Of a DNA stretch of 64,000 bases, positions 9,904 through 22,570 are shown piece after piece. The stretch's first letter is position 1; each line of letters starts with the position of its first letter. Position numbers and translations under genes: made by a program. Under the pieces are notes generated by a model. The model searched no databases and was not told the origin of the DNA. It saw only the letters and a program-made list of their open reading frames with translations. Source of the DNA: Sipunculus nudus (lineage: Eukaryota > Annelida > Sipuncula > Golfingiida > Sipunculidae); NCBI GenBank assembly GCA_026874595.1, contig CM049306.1, forward strand, positions 63,742,019 to 63,806,018, written 5' to 3'.

Positions 9904-12848
9904 GGGCAATTCCATGATGTTACGGAGTGACATTTGACCCTACAGAATTAATGTATTGAACCATATAAGGACTACTCATACATTTAGGAAAAAAATTGAC
10001 TCGATATTTGTGTACATATGTTTCATAACTTTCATTTCCTGTAAATTAGATTTTCATATCCTGAAATATTTTTTGTTTACAAAGTGATAAAAAGTCGGTT
10101 ACGGAGTGACAGCGACAAATTGCATAACCGGACCAAGCAATGAATAATTCGAAAAGTCTGCTCATTGAAAAGGTATACTGCAATCTGGTATACAGCAAAC
10201 ATTAGCTCAGGAAATGAACCGTCTCAGCAAATATGAGGGAGAACCAGATATCATGCTTGATTTTATAAATGTGATTCTAAATTGCTGTTACGGAGTGACA
10301 CAGACTTCGTTACGGAGTGACGAGTTGGTTAAGCATGTCAAATATATAGCAAAACAGTGATTAAATGCTCTTTCTTTACACTTATTCCAGCAAATTAAAA
10401 AGCCTTAAATGTTATGTATTTACAGCGTTTAATGTTGAACTGTTAAAAACTTTTCTAGGCGCTGTCAGACCATGAAGAGAATTTATTTTATTTGACAAAG
10501 TAAGATGACAGCTATTTCAGTCATTTTGTTTTTTCCTTTCTATTTAGTATAATGACTCAGAATAGAGATCCATGGATCATGGGGCTCAGCTAAATTTGAC
10601 TATGATAAAAATTTATCAAATCCAGGCATACAGAAAAGTTTTTTTATATTTTTTCACTTAATATCATAATGGTACAGCCATTTTGGCAGTTTCATTCATA
10701 AGTCTGTCCTGCATGTATAGTCACCTTTCCCTTCATTACATCCTCCATTTCAAATTCATGTGATGTTGCTTTTGTAACTACAATGATTATACATGCTGAG
10801 GCAGGTGAATAATATTTGTGTAAAATCCAAATTTTTTATCATGTATTTTACAAATTTCTAAAACTTTAACCTCACTATAATGAAATTATCCGGCACTAAA
10901 AATTTCCTTAATGCCACAATATATATCAATATTTAAAAGCAAAGTTTTGTATATTGAAGTTAAATAAGTATTTAATTTAAACTTCATGCTTAGTTTTATC
11001 AACTAAAATAAATGATTCATTAAATTTTATTAGAAATTAACTTTTCAATCAGGTAGACACACTGTCAGTTGTATGAGGAATAACTAAATCAAATGCTTAT
11101 TAAAATTTAAAATTATTATAAAACATTTCAAACTTAATACAAAGATTAATATTTAAATTCACACATGCAACCAGTTTGGAACTCTTCTTTAGTTCAGGTA
11201 CCTCTGACATGCATTCCTCACATTATGACCATCTTAACTTTGATCATTGTAACCTCTTGTAATACAAAACAAATTCCAAAATGTATCAACGGTCTTGTAC
11301 AAACTATGAATGAAACAGAAAATTATAATATTCATCTTGTTTATGCATCCTGTCCATATAAGGGGGGGGGGGGGGAGACTGCATGTTTTATCCCTTTTTC
11401 ATGTCCAAAACGTACACTTTGAATAGATGTGCAACTGAATGTCTGACCAGACGACATATATATAACTATAGCTCAGAATACCTACAATCAAACCCAGCAC
11501 CAGTCTCAGTGCATAATACGCCAAACTAATATCTTGTGACCTGTAACCTAATAAGATATGAGCAAATTTAGTGGAAAACTCAAACTCAAGCAAGATATTT
11601 ATTGGAAAAGTAATGGTCAAATTCCTGGAAAGGTAACTATTTTGGGGCAAGAGTCAATGGATTTTTAATGTATTGACAGATGCTATCCATGCCATTATAT
11701 GACCCCTATATATAAAACAGATATATTTTAAAAATTACTCTATTTAATACTAGAAAACTGGTACTGTACAGAATGGATTGGGAGACATCAACAGGCACCC
11801 ACTTTTTTATAAACCATAAACAGAAAGACAAAGTTGCATTAAGAAAAGTAAGAATATTTATGTATCACTTTTACTATACTGCCAACATAGAAAATAAATT
11901 TCATAAAAATAAGCACATCAGAAATTTCAAATAGATTTTTTTGGTAGAAAATAAGCTAGAGGCTCTTGACCATGAAATTTCTGGATAGGCTCTGCTGATA
12001 GGTTGCTGTTGGACTAAGCCTAACAGCTTTTCATGACTTGTTCAAATCAAGGCAATTTACTATTTAATGCTTTCTAGCTTTATTCTTTGCCTTCAACACT
12101 TCATTATCAAAACTCATATTAAAATAAATTAAAAGAATTAAGATTTCAATGTTATAACCTTTTCAAAGTATGCAAAACAGGAATAAATGGAAATGGTGGG
12201 TTAAAAGAAAACATGTGGACCAGCTAAACCTAAAATGTCTCACTGGACTCCGTCAAATTGATGAACTGATAATGCTTGTCACTCCATAATGTAACGGAGT
12301 GACAACACTTTTTTTCAGCTTTAAGATGCTACAAAAGCTTCCTGTAACAAAATCTCAGAATAAACAAACAAAGTCTTAGAAGTCATTAACTGTTATATGT
12401 TATTTATTTCAATAACTATTGAGTTGCCAGTGGGGGGGGAAAATAAAAGTAAAATGTTGTTACTGAGTGACATGTTACAAAATGATAGCTGCTTATGTAT
12501 CTGTAGGTCACTTACGGAAGAAAACTTATTCTAACTTAAGGGTTAGGGTACAGGTGGCAAGCTCATAGTATACACTTGCCACAAAAATAATATCTGCCAG
12601 TAAAGTCCAAACATAAACCCAAATCATGCATATATGTTATTCTATCAATCACCATACATATTTTCTATAAAGAGAAGGCAAGCATCCCATAATTCATTGC
12701 AACATATAACAGAAAAAATCAGAATCATTAAAAAAAGAATTATTCAGGCGAACAGTGTACATATTAAACTTTTGTTTGGTGTATATCATGTCCATATATC
12801 CCTTTTCTGAAAATTTACCTTCTATGGACCATTTTCATGGAATTGCCC
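9904..12848. mobile_element. TIR DNA transposon with GTTACGGAGTGAC motifs
   Basis: The ends are GGGCAATTCCATGA (9904-9917) and its exact reverse complement (12835-12848). AAAT flanks both sides. The related uninterrupted site at about 53398-53410 reads GGTACAATACAAAATC, so this 2.9-kb block is an insertion. GTTACGGAGTGAC occurs at 9919-9931, 10098-10110, 10287-10299 and 10309-10321. Variants occur at 12291-12303 and 12459-12471, and an inverted copy at 12278-12290. Such repeated subterminal motifs often bind transposase. No transposase frame remains. A degraded F1 left end near 10565-10595 and a G run at 11362-11375 suggest older insertions inside it. The superfamily is not assigned. Confidence 0.7.
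11362..11375. repeat. Poly-G run (14 bases)
   Basis: This is one of many G runs that sit at an equivalent place in F1-type internal modules, before a GC-richer stretch. Confidence 0.8.
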
Positions 12849-12937
12849 AAATACAAAATCTAAAATGTAGCATTGCATACCCAAGAATAAAATGAAATAC
12901 AGAAAATTATAACATTCATCTAGCTAATGCACCATCT

Positions 12938-12952
12938 GGGGGGGGGGGGGGG
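12938..12952. repeat. Poly-G run (15 bases)
   Basis: This G run follows an F1 internal phrase (AACATTCATCTAGCTAATGC). The same phrase and G run recur at 56065-56118. Confidence 0.8.
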
Positions 12953-13402
12953 TGTGGAGGGCAGAGGGGAAGCCTGCTAGTAGTGGCCAAGCTGCCTGGG
13001 GTGGGTTACATAATGCAAGTGAAGGCTGTACTACTAGGTGGGCTAGATGTAAACAACACCTGACATGATGTATGAAAACTTGAATCTAAGCTACTCTTTT
13101 CAATCAATTCCTTTGAAATTTCAGATTTTAAAAGATTAAATCCTTATGTATATATGCTGTGAAAATTAAAACAGTGCTTACAGGAAAAAAAGTGCCATTG
13201 CCAAAGTTGGACAAAATTTAAGGTATTGATTTTTTATTTATGCTAAAACTTGAAAAATTTGCAAAATTCAGATCTTTGCAATTTCGGATTCCTAGGTCTT
13301 ACGGTTTCAAAACGAGCCACATCTATGAACAGACAGATGGACTTACAACGGACAATGGACCACGACTATAGCTCTGATGACTTATAGTCAGCTGAACTAA
13401 TA

Positions 13403-14007
13403 AGTATTGTACATTGAAGTTTTCAGTTCATGTTTCATTTTATAAACTAAAATAAAAGATCAGTAAATTTGTTAAAAAAATTCCTTTTTCAAATCAGGTA
13501 TAAACAATGTTGGATTGATGAGGGAGGAACAATAAAATTATGCTTATTACTATCTCCTTGTGAAAAATAATACAAAGTTATTACTCTTCTGAAGTAAGGA
13601 ATTCCTCATCTAATGAACATCCACACTTTTACAACAATACACCACTTTGCGGACAAAATTAAATGTGCACTTTAATCATAGTAAACCATGTAATACAATA
13701 CAAATTCCAAAATGTAGCAAAAATCTAGAACAAGAATGAATCAAATATAGAAAATGATAAGATTCATCTAGTTTATGCATCCTGTTTTACAAAGAAGATT
13801 CAAGGGATATGCCTGGAGTGAAGCAGTTACATAACATAGGTGAAGGCTCCATCTTTCACTGCAGACTACTGGGCTGGGGTTGGCTTGAGTAAACAACATA
13901 AGACATGGTGTATGAAAACCTGAATAAGAGCTACCTTTTTTTATATTAGCTTAAAACCTTATCTGTCCATCATGTGAAAATAAAAGCGAATGTACATACA
14001 GGAAAAA
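13403..14007. repeat. F1 internal module (host of next insertion)
   Basis: The sequence repeats the internal F1 module at 9585-9895 (for example TTCAGT, AATAAAAGAT and GCACTTTAATCAT). It ends at ACATACAGGAAAA, where the next F1 element begins. There is no gene. Confidence 0.55.
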
Positions 14008-14632
14008 CAAGGGACCCATGGGTCACATCGCTCAGCTGAATTTTGGGAAATATTAGTAACTGCAAAATATTTTTATTTCTTTTGGATTTTTATGTATATT
14101 ATCATTAGAAAAGCTATGAGAAAATAGCCCTTCTAAAATTAAACTCTGTAAATTTTAGAATAATGGACATTATCTAGACCATTTAGTGAAGCACCAAGGG
14201 AACAATTAGGCCTATGGTAAGTGTTATATAAATATAAAAGTAACATTTCATAAACAAATAATGTGTGAAGGTAATTAAGTTTTCAAAAATATTTTATATT
14301 GCCATATCAGTTAACATACAGGAAAAACAAGGGACCCATGGGTCACATCGCTCAGCTGAATTTTGGGAAATATTAGAAACTGCAAAATATTTTTATTTCT
14401 TTTGGATTTTTATGTATATTATCATTAGAAAAGCTATGAGAAAATAGCCCTTCTAAAATTGAACTCTGTAAATTTTAGAATAATGGACATTATCTAGACC
14501 ATTTAGTGAAGCACCAAGGGAACAATTAGGCCTACGGTAAGTGTTATATAAATATAAAAGTAACATTTCATAAACAAATAATGTGTGAAGGTAATTAAGT
14601 TTTCAAAAATATTTTATATTGCCATATCAGTT
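13993..14632. repeat. 320-bp tandem duplication of an F1 end
   Basis: Two consecutive 320-bp copies differ at only about three positions seen by eye. Each contains a complete F1 left end (at 14008 and 14328). The second copy ends where the F1b element starts at 14635. The near identity marks a recent event compared with surrounding repeats. Confidence 0.85.
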
Positions 14633-15844
14633 AACAAGTGGCCCATGGTCCATGACGCTCAGCTGAATTCAAGGAATGTTGAACAATGAGCAAAATGACT
14701 GCCAGAGTGCAAAAAAATCATGAATTTTGTGAAGAGTCCTTGATATGGGTTTCAGTGGGCTTTTGGACAGATGACAACTTCATTTGAAGGTCTCATAAAC
14801 AGAAAAAAAATGCGTACAAATTTGAAAAAATATAGGGAGTGCCACCAGTCTGCAGGAACTGATGAAACACTCCATGATCAATATATATCCAAAGAATCAT
14901 GGCTATCAAGGCATTAGTTATTCAGATACTGGAGCTTTTGTTTGTATCAAATTTTTAATTATTCTTGGGGGTATTTATGAGCCCTAGAGCTCAGAGAATA
15001 TGGGTAACAGAAACCTAATTTCAGGTTTCCAAGGAGATTTTTCATAAGTCTCCCTGGATGTGAAGTAAGAAGATTCTAGGTTCAGCAGTTACAGTTTGTG
15101 CCATGTTAACAGATGACCACTTCATCTGAAGGTCTCATAAATAGAGAAAAAATGCCTAAAAAATTGAAAAAAATACAGTTGGCGCCACCATGATCACTCC
15201 ATGATCAGTATGCCTGCACAGAATCATGGAGATCAATGCATTGGTTATTCAGATACTGGAGCTTTTGTATCAAATTTTTAATTATTCTGAGGGGTACTTA
15301 CTACGAAGGATATGGGTAACAGAGACCTAATTACATGTTTTCACAGAGACTTTTCATGGACCTCACTTGATGTCAAGTTAGAAGAATCTAGGTCAAGCAG
15401 TTACAATTTGTGCCCTGTTAACAGATGACACCTTCTTTGAAGGTCTCAAAAATAAAGTAAAACTAGATGTGTCCAAACGACACGAATGCCCCCGCCTGGG
15501 GCAAATTAGAAACATTTGTTAAATTTTGTAGTTCAGGAGGTGTCGTATGGTCAAAAGTAGGTCAACAAGGGCAAAATACAAACTCAATCTGTAACGGGTC
15601 ATTATCAAGCAACACACCAAAAATCAGGCCATGCAGTATCTGCAGGCATTGTGAAAAAAAGTCCATACATGTGCAAACATTAGGCCAGTATCTGTAAGCA
15701 TTGCATTGCAAAACTAGAATATTAGCAAAAGCTGATAATCAGTTATAAATTTAAATTGGAGAGGTATGTGCCATGTTTCATAACAATCTACCAAATGCTT
15801 CCTGAGAAATAAGCTCCTAAGTTTTTTTTTATACAAAGCTCTGT

Positions 15845-16570
15845 GACCTTGAAAAGTAGGTCAAGAACACCCATCTTTGAACTTGACCAAGATTTTGTAA
15901 ATATCATGCATTAGCACTGAAGAAATGAAGTTCCTGTGTTGAATACCTTTGGAGATTTCCTGCACAAAAGGCCAACACTGAAAAATCTGATTAAAATACA
16001 TTAAAAAATCAGAAATTGTAGATGGTGCTACCAAAATTGTGCAGCAAGCACAGACCGTCATTCCAAATGATCATAGTAAGTTTAGTGAAAATCCACACAA
16101 TGGTTCCTGAGATATAAGCTTCTGTGTGTTTTTCTATAATCAGCTCTAAAACAAAGAAAAATAGGTCAAGGTCACCCATCTTTGCACTTGACCAAGATTT
16201 TGTTGATATACATCTTCACTGATGAAATAAAAGTCCAACGGTGAATCCTTTTAGAGATATTCCACTCACAAGGCCAACATTGAAAAATCCGATAAAAATT
16301 TATTAAAAAATCAGAAATTGCAGGTGGCGCAACCAAAATTGTGCAGCAAGCACAGACCGTCATTCCAAATGATCATAGTAAGTTTAGTGAAAATCCACAC
16401 AATGGTTCCTGAGATTTAGCTTCTGAGTGTTTTTCTATAATCAGCTCTAAAATGTAGAAAAATGGGTGAAGGTCACCCATCTTCGAACTTTACTGAGATT
16501 TTATCGATATTCATCTTCACTGATGATATAAATTTCCAACGGTGAATCCTTTTAGAGATATCCCGCTCAC
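15845..16570. repeat. About 300-bp tandem repeat in F4
   Basis: Three diverged units start near 15845, 16145 and 16450. They share AGGTCAAGGTCACCCATCTT, AACTTGACCAAGATTTTGT and GTTCCTGAGAT phrases. The end of each resembles the last part of the 140-bp module found in F1b and F3 (variant GGTGGCGCAACC near 16324). Confidence 0.65.
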
Positions 16571-16582
16571 AAGGTAAAAGTT

Positions 16583-16640
16583 AACAGACGCGGACAGACG
16601 GACGCCAGACGGACAGAGAGACGGACGGATGGACAGACAG
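16583..16640. repeat. GGAC/ACGG-rich microsatellite
   Basis: Degenerate GACGGACAGACGG repeats precede a hairpin (AGCCCT...AGGGCTAAAAA, 16665-16695). That layout looks like another Helentron-type right end buried in F4. Confidence 0.6.
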
Positions 16641-16699
16641 ACCGACAGCTTGGGTGATGACAATAGCCCTTAAGCCTATGAGATGAGGGCTAAAAACGG

Positions 16700-17422
16700 C
16701 TGTACATTTACATTTGTCATGAAAATTTATATTTTTCATGAAATTTTCTATGTTTAGGAGCCGTAAAACAAATAAAAGTAGGTCAACCATGACAAAATGC
16801 TAACCTGATCTGTAACTGGTCAATATCTACCCACACACCAAAAATCAGGCCAATATCTGCAGGCATTGCGAAAAAAAGTCCGTACATGTGTATTTGTCAT
16901 GAAAATTTATATTTTTCATGAAATTTTCTATGTTCAGGAGCCGTAAAACGGTCTAAAGTAGGTCAACTGGGACGAAACGCGAACTCGATCTGTAACTGGT
17001 CAATATCTGACCACACACCAGAAATCAGGCCAATATCTGCAGGCATTGCGAAAAAAAGTCCGTACATGTGTATTCAGTCATGAAAATGTCTATTTTCCAT
17101 GAAATTTTCTAAGTAAAGGAGCCGTAAAACGGTCAAAAGTAGGTCAACCGGGACGAAACGCAAACTCGATCTGTAACTGGTCATTATCTGCCAACACACC
17201 AAAAATCAGGCCAAAATCTGCAGGCATTGCAAAAAAAAGTCCGTACATGTGTATTTGTAATGAAAACTTCTATTTTTCATGAAATTTTCTAAGTTTAGGA
17301 GCTGTAAAACAGTCAAAAGTAGGTCAACCGGGATGAAACGCGAACTCGATCTGTAACTGGTCATTATCTGCCAACACACCAAAAATCAGGCCAATATCTG
17401 CAGGCATTGCAAAAAATAACGT
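16700..17422. repeat. 180-bp tandem repeat in F4, four units
   Basis: Units recur at about 16700, 16881, 17061 and 17242, a spacing of 180-181 bp. Shared phrases are CGTACATGTGTATTTGTCAT, CATGAAATTTTCTA, AGTAGGTCAAC and CTGCAGGCATTGC. A matching partial unit is near 15600-15680 at the left end of F4. Confidence 0.85.
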
Positions 17423-17831
17423 ACAACTGTTTGATTTCGGAATGACGGAAGGACAGACATGGGTAACACTATATGCCCCGGCCACTTTGTGGCGGGGGCA
17501 TAAAAATTCATAAAAATTGGAAAAAAATACAGGTGGCGCCACCAGTTTGCAGGAACTGATGGAACATCCAATGATCAATATTCATGCAAATAATCATGGT
17601 GATCAATGCAGTAGTTATATAGATACTTGAGCTTTTGTATCAAATTTTGCATTATTCTGGGGGGTACTTCGGAGCCCCATAGCTCCAAGGATATGGGTAA
17701 CAGAGACCTAATTTCAGGTTTTCAATGAGATTTTTCATGGACCTCCCTGGATATTAAGTTTGAAGATTCCAGGTCCAGTGGTTACCATTTGTGCCCCGTA
17801 AACAGATGACAGGTTCATTGCAGGTCTAAAA

Positions 17832-20085
17832 CAAGGGACCTGTGGGTCACGGCGCTCAGCTGTTATATATGATAAAAAAATATGATTTAGAAATGAGGCA
17901 CATGCTGGTTTTGTGGGGTAATAAATATAAGCTGTATTATGAGTTGTTGTTGTTTAGCTTATGTATAATTTTGATAGCACCTTTGGAGACAGGGAAGAGG
18001 ATTGATTTCATTTATTTTATCACACAGATTTTGACTTGGCCATATAACTTATAAGCAGAACATATAATATAAGATTTTAACTATTTATTAAAAAAAATTA
18101 CAAATATTGTCCCAAATATAATTTTTATTAAAAATAATAAGAGAATCGTAATTTTTTAAAATGAAATATAACTGAAATGATTATTAAAATAATATTAAAG
18201 AATATATTCATGAAGTATTTGCACTGGTATTCATATACTTTCATTTCTACCTGAATTCCCATTCTTCATGCAAGAAATTTTATGATGGAGTACATATTCA
18301 TATTCGTATTTAAAAATAATTGCACAGTTTTCACCAAACAATGATGTTGAGAATCCAGAATATACAAAATTCACAAATTTAAATAATGATCATAAGTACC
18401 TGGTTTTATGGCTTTTATTTATATTTAAAAAAATAAATGTAATATATTCATTTTGGACTGATTTGACATCAATGTACACACTAGACACAGTAGGAATCTA
18501 GATAACTATTATCAACTGCATCTTTGTCTATCATTAATTTCCTTCATATGATCCTTAATGATTAGTAATGAATAATATGATTTACCTTTTTATCATTAAA
18601 ATTGAACTGAAAAATACCATAGGTGACTGTATGGTGTTATTTGGAATACATGACATTCTATCCATCGATACAAGATTCTTATATCAGCAATAACTGCAAG
18701 TTAATTTCCTGTTATTATAAACTAACAAATTCCTTTTCTATTTTTCTTTAATTTGTTATTAAAAACCAATAAAAATTCATTAATTTATTGTTTATTGTTA
18801 TGCTGTTGGTTAAAACTACTAGATGAGTTGGGTTGGACACCTGGATCAACTGTGGCTGGCCATAAGCTGCCAGGCTGCCCCAGTGTATGTCTCACCTCAA
18901 GCATGCATAATTTGCTGAAAGTTCAACAAGGTCAACATACAGGTGACTCGAGAGGGGCTGGAGAGAGTCAAGGTCTGACATGGTCTCATAAAAACATTAA
19001 TAAAAGCTACAATTTTTGGCCAATTTCTTTCAGCTTTCTAAACTAAAAAGCTGAAATCCTTATGTGTGCAAGATATGAAAATTATATCAACAGTGCTCAC
19101 AGGAAACAAACGTGCAATGGATAAAGTTGGGCAAAATTTAAGGTACTAATTTTATATTTATACTAATAACTTATAAAATTTGAAAAATTCAGAACTAATT
19201 TTGGGTATTCAATTGAATCTTGATTAAATAATGTTACATCCCTGACAAAAAATTGCTAGCTTCAGCAATCCCCTTGTTAAGGGAGTAAATATATTTCTTG
19301 ATTTTTTACAAAGTGCATTATGTTTGGACCCATAACTTAAAACAATTACGCAATACTTACATCATTTCTGGCATGTGCATAGAAAATGTACAGAAAAAGA
19401 TATATATATATATATATATATTATATATGATTAAAGTCAGATCAGTAGTTTTGATATTAGGCAGTCTTGAAGTGTAACAATGGGTTTGTAATGTAAAAAC
19501 GAAGTTTTTCATTATTATCTCAAAGGTATTAAGTCCTAGTGACCAAATTCTTGGCATGGTAGAGATTTTGTAGACATCTAATTGTATGCCAAATTTTAGG
19601 AACTGAGAGCTGAAGCTGGGGAGCTGAGCTCTTGCAAAAAAAAAAAATTAAATCCACAGTACTTACAGGAAAAAAACATGCCACGGTCAAAGTTGGGCAA
19701 AATTAAAGGTACAAAATTTTTATTTTTGTTAATATTTTAAAAAATTTAAAAGATTTTGATCTAATTTTGGGTATACAATTTAATTTTGATTAATTAAAGT
19801 TATATTACTGTAAAAAAGTCCATAGCTTTAACATGTTTTGTGTTAAGTGATCAAATATCTTTCCTATTTTTTTACAAATGCACTATGTTTGGGCCCATAA
19901 CTTTTTTAAATTATATAATACAGACATAATTTCTGGCATGTATATAGGAACTATATAGAGGAATATTTTTGGTAAATATGAGGAAAAACAGATGAGTGGT
20001 TTTGATATTAGGCAGTCCTGAAGTGTTAAAATAGGTTTTTCATAAAAAATTGAGGTTTTTCCTTAATTTCAGACGGACGGACGGA
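17832..20085 (-). mobile_element. F1 copy with damaged right end
   Basis: It starts CAAGGGACCTGTGGGTCAC, then GCTCAGCTG. It is colinear with the complete copies at 31466-34083 and 53456-56058 up to the ACGG microsatellite near 20070. There it runs straight into F1b sequence (CTCCCTGGATGTCAAG) without a TCAGCTGAGCT end. The right end was probably lost by recombination between the microsatellites. Confidence 0.6.
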
Positions 20086-20979
20086 CAGACGGACCTCCCT
20101 GGATGTCAAGTGAGAAGATTCCAGGTCCAGAGGTTACTATTTGTGCCCTGTTAACAGACGCCGGACAGCCAGACAGCAAGCCAGACTGATGATGGACGAA
20201 GGGTGATGGCTATAGCTCAGATGACTTTCAGTCAGCTGAGCTAAAAATTAATCCCACAAAGTTTGACCTATATTCCTAATTTTAATACTAAGTTAACAGT
20301 GTTATTCACACCTAGGCCCCGCCAACTTTAAGAGATATGAATGAAATGCTACAAAGTATTTATATCTTCTTAAAGCTTGTCAGTTAGCACTTACATTAGA
20401 TCCTAATATTTCATCACATTTGAATATTAGGATTAAATTCCTGAAATTTTTTTCTTTAAAAAAATCAAAATTGTCCAAGTCTCATCAAAAAGAATTTATT
20501 TAACATTAAAATTATATGGTTCATCTTGTTTATTAGTCCTGTGTATTGAAGGGGTGGGTGGGGGAAGGGTCTTCGTTGTTACTGCTCGTTGCTGATAAAA
20601 ATGTTAATTTTAAGATTCATCTAGTTCACAGTACAGGTCTGCCAACAGATTGTGGTGGGGAGGGGCAGAGAGAAAAAGGCTCCCTGTGGTATGGTTTTAA
20701 CTGCAGACAGCCTGATCAAGCTCAACTCAGTGAAGAGAGGGTTTGCTCTAGTGATGGGATTGCATAACATTATGCCAACAGTCTGGGGAGCATAGAGAGC
20801 TGCACTGAATGACCTACAGTGACCAAAGTGGACTGCTTGACAATGTAAGGGAATACAACAAGAGCCTCCAAAAAAATTTTAAAACTAGCCTAATTTTGCA
20901 GCTTTTATTTTCAAATTTCAGATTAACAGATTAAATCCTTATGTGCACATGCTGTGAAAAATTAAATCCACAATACTAA

Positions 20980-21266
20980 GGCCAAAAAAAATAAAAGGTA
21001 TGGTTCTCAGGCACCGCCCGCGTCAATTTTAACCCCCCGCATCAAAACTTTTTATTTTGCTTTTTATCTTTCAAGAAGATAAATAATACATTTTATGTAG
21101 TGCTTCTACCTGTTTAGCAAAAATATTTGTTATTTTCATGCTTTTCCCTGATCATATGGCATTTTTATCGAAACACTCAAAAAAAGGTCAAAAATAAAAT
21201 ACCGCCCGCCCGCACTGATTTCTAAAAAAAAGTGCCTGAGAACCATACCTTAATTTTTTTTTGGCC
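20980..21266. mobile_element. PIF/Harbinger-like MITE, copy 2
   Basis: It is 287 bp long with the same inverted repeats as the copy at 7255-7590 (GGCCAAAAAAAATAAAAGG; GGTATGGTTCTCAGGCAC). It interrupts an F1 internal module whose intact form reads ACAGTACTTACAGGAAAA, as at 55444-55461. The flanks are TAA and CAA, consistent with a decayed 3-bp duplication. Confidence 0.7.
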
Positions 21267-21593
21267 CAACAGGAAAAAAAACGTGCCGTGGCCAAAAATG
21301 GGCAAAATTTAAGGTACCAATTTTTTATTTTTACTAATATTTTAAAACATTTAAAAGATTTTGATCTAATTTTGGGTATACAATTTAATTTTGATTAATT
21401 AAAGTTATACTACTGGAAAAAAGTCCTTAGCTTTAACATGTTTTGTGTTAAGCGAGCAAATATCTTTCCTGATTTTTTACAAAATGCATTATGTTTCAGC
21501 CCATTACTTTTTTAAATTGTATAATACAGACCTTATTTCTGGCATGTACATGGAAACTACATAGAGGAATGTTTATGGTAAATATGAGGAAAT

Positions 21594-21900
21594 TACATCC
21601 CATAGGTCACTGTGCTCAGCTGAAGTTGACCTTGAAGGTAAAAATCTTAAATAATATCAAATGGATATGTATTAAGAGGAAGAGGTGATAAAGGCCATGG
21701 TTGGTTTATATGGTTGGTTTGTATTGATGAGCAAGAAATTGTTGCAAATAATATTTTGTGACCTGACCATATGTTTCCTATTGTTGAAACTGAAGCGTGT
21801 GAGCAGTTTGTGAACAAATGATCTGTACTATTACCATGATCATTAGTTGGCTTTTTGATTAACTGTTGACATTTTAGTAGTTTACACATTTGTTCAATTG
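21594..21900 (-). pseudogene. Endonuclease-domain remnant with F1 end
   Basis: A worn F1 left end (CCCATAGGTCAC, GCTCAGCTGA) is followed on the minus strand (21889-21647) by a fragment of an endonuclease/exonuclease/phosphatase domain, with PTNDHGNSTDHLFTN and a WSGHKILFA stretch. In intact family members the last motif is SDH, with Asp and His catalytic. Here Asp is replaced by Gly, so the copy is dead. It matches 47091-47348 and 29036-29150. Endonuclease domains of this type are part of Helentron proteins and also of non-LTR retrotransposons. The F1 terminus favours Helentron. Confidence 0.6.
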
Positions 21901-22570
21901 AATCTATTTTTTTGTATATTATATATTATTAAATACATATGTATTTTTTATTAAATGTATACAGTTGAAATATAACTAATTAATAACATAAAACAGGACA
22001 AACAAGCCTGATCTCAAATTCTGCTGAGGCAGGAAAATAATGAACATATGTTTGTATTAAATCCTCATTTTTTTATCACATCAATTTTTTTTAAAATTTA
22101 AGTTTATATTCTATACATTTTCAATATAACATATATATCTGAATATAAAAGTTGATTCATAATTCTCAATTGCATCATCATAAATCTCAATCTTGTCAGA
22201 TAACACCACATCATGCATACAAATGTTTATTTATTTTTTACCACAAAAATATATCTTTTAGATCTGCAAAACAATATATATCTAAAAATAATACTTGATT
22301 CAGATTTCACAATTTTTAATTATGTCTTTATTTATCCATAAAGTGCTTCATATTTTATAAATTTAAGCATACTGATAGGTTCAATTATATTTGTTAAAAT
22401 TATTCATAAGAAAATTGATTTCTTTAAAAATGCTACATTACACAACATTGCATCTTCTGGATTACACCGTTCTCAAGGAAAGTTTTTGCATATTGGAGTG
22501 GAAACAGCATAACAATTAAGGAGATACAGTGAAAACAATTACTGCATAACACTTGTTGGGTTGGGTTTGT

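Larger units (their letters stand above)
9131..13402 (-). mobile_element. F1 Helentron-like element with nested TIR element
   Basis: The left end is CAAGCGACCCATGGGTCAC, containing the palindrome GACCCATGGGTC. The right end is the sequence CTATAGCTCTGATGACTTA followed by GTCAGCTGAACTAA near 13400. The interior parallels 52870-53455 joined to 56059-56955, an F1 copy elsewhere in the window. A TA microsatellite lies just inside the left end, and a TIR transposon is inserted at 9904-12848. There is no intact protein; a G run occurs at 12938-12952. Confidence 0.6.
15463..17502 (-). mobile_element. F4 Helitron-like element, 2.04 kb
   Basis: It begins CTAGATGTGTCCAAACGACA, which forms a hairpin (GTGTC/GACAC), followed by ATGCCCCCGCC. 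It ends with a larger hairpin and GGCGGGGGCAT, the exact 11-bp reverse complement, then AA. Related empty sites at about 15135-15165 and 60255-60285 read through TAAAAATGCCTAAA. The element therefore sits in an A-rich spot of F1b without a clear target duplication. Its interior is two sets of tandem repeats and a GGAC-rich microsatellite. There is no coding sequence. Confidence 0.72.
14635..20244 (-). mobile_element. F1b Helentron-like element (5.6 kb with inserts)
   Basis: The left end is CAAGTGGCCCATGGTCCATG followed by ACGCTCAGCTGA. The right end is CAGTCAGCTGAGCTAA, finishing near 20244. The uninterrupted counterpart at about 31203-31230 reads GAGTTAAAAATTAATCCCAC. Here GTTAA precedes the element and AAATTAATCCCAC follows, so the borders are well defined and no target duplication is seen. 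Inside are the F4 element and an F1 copy at 17832. F1b modules begin with GGTGG(C/T)GCCACC-like phrases near 14850 and 15180. Confidence 0.72.
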
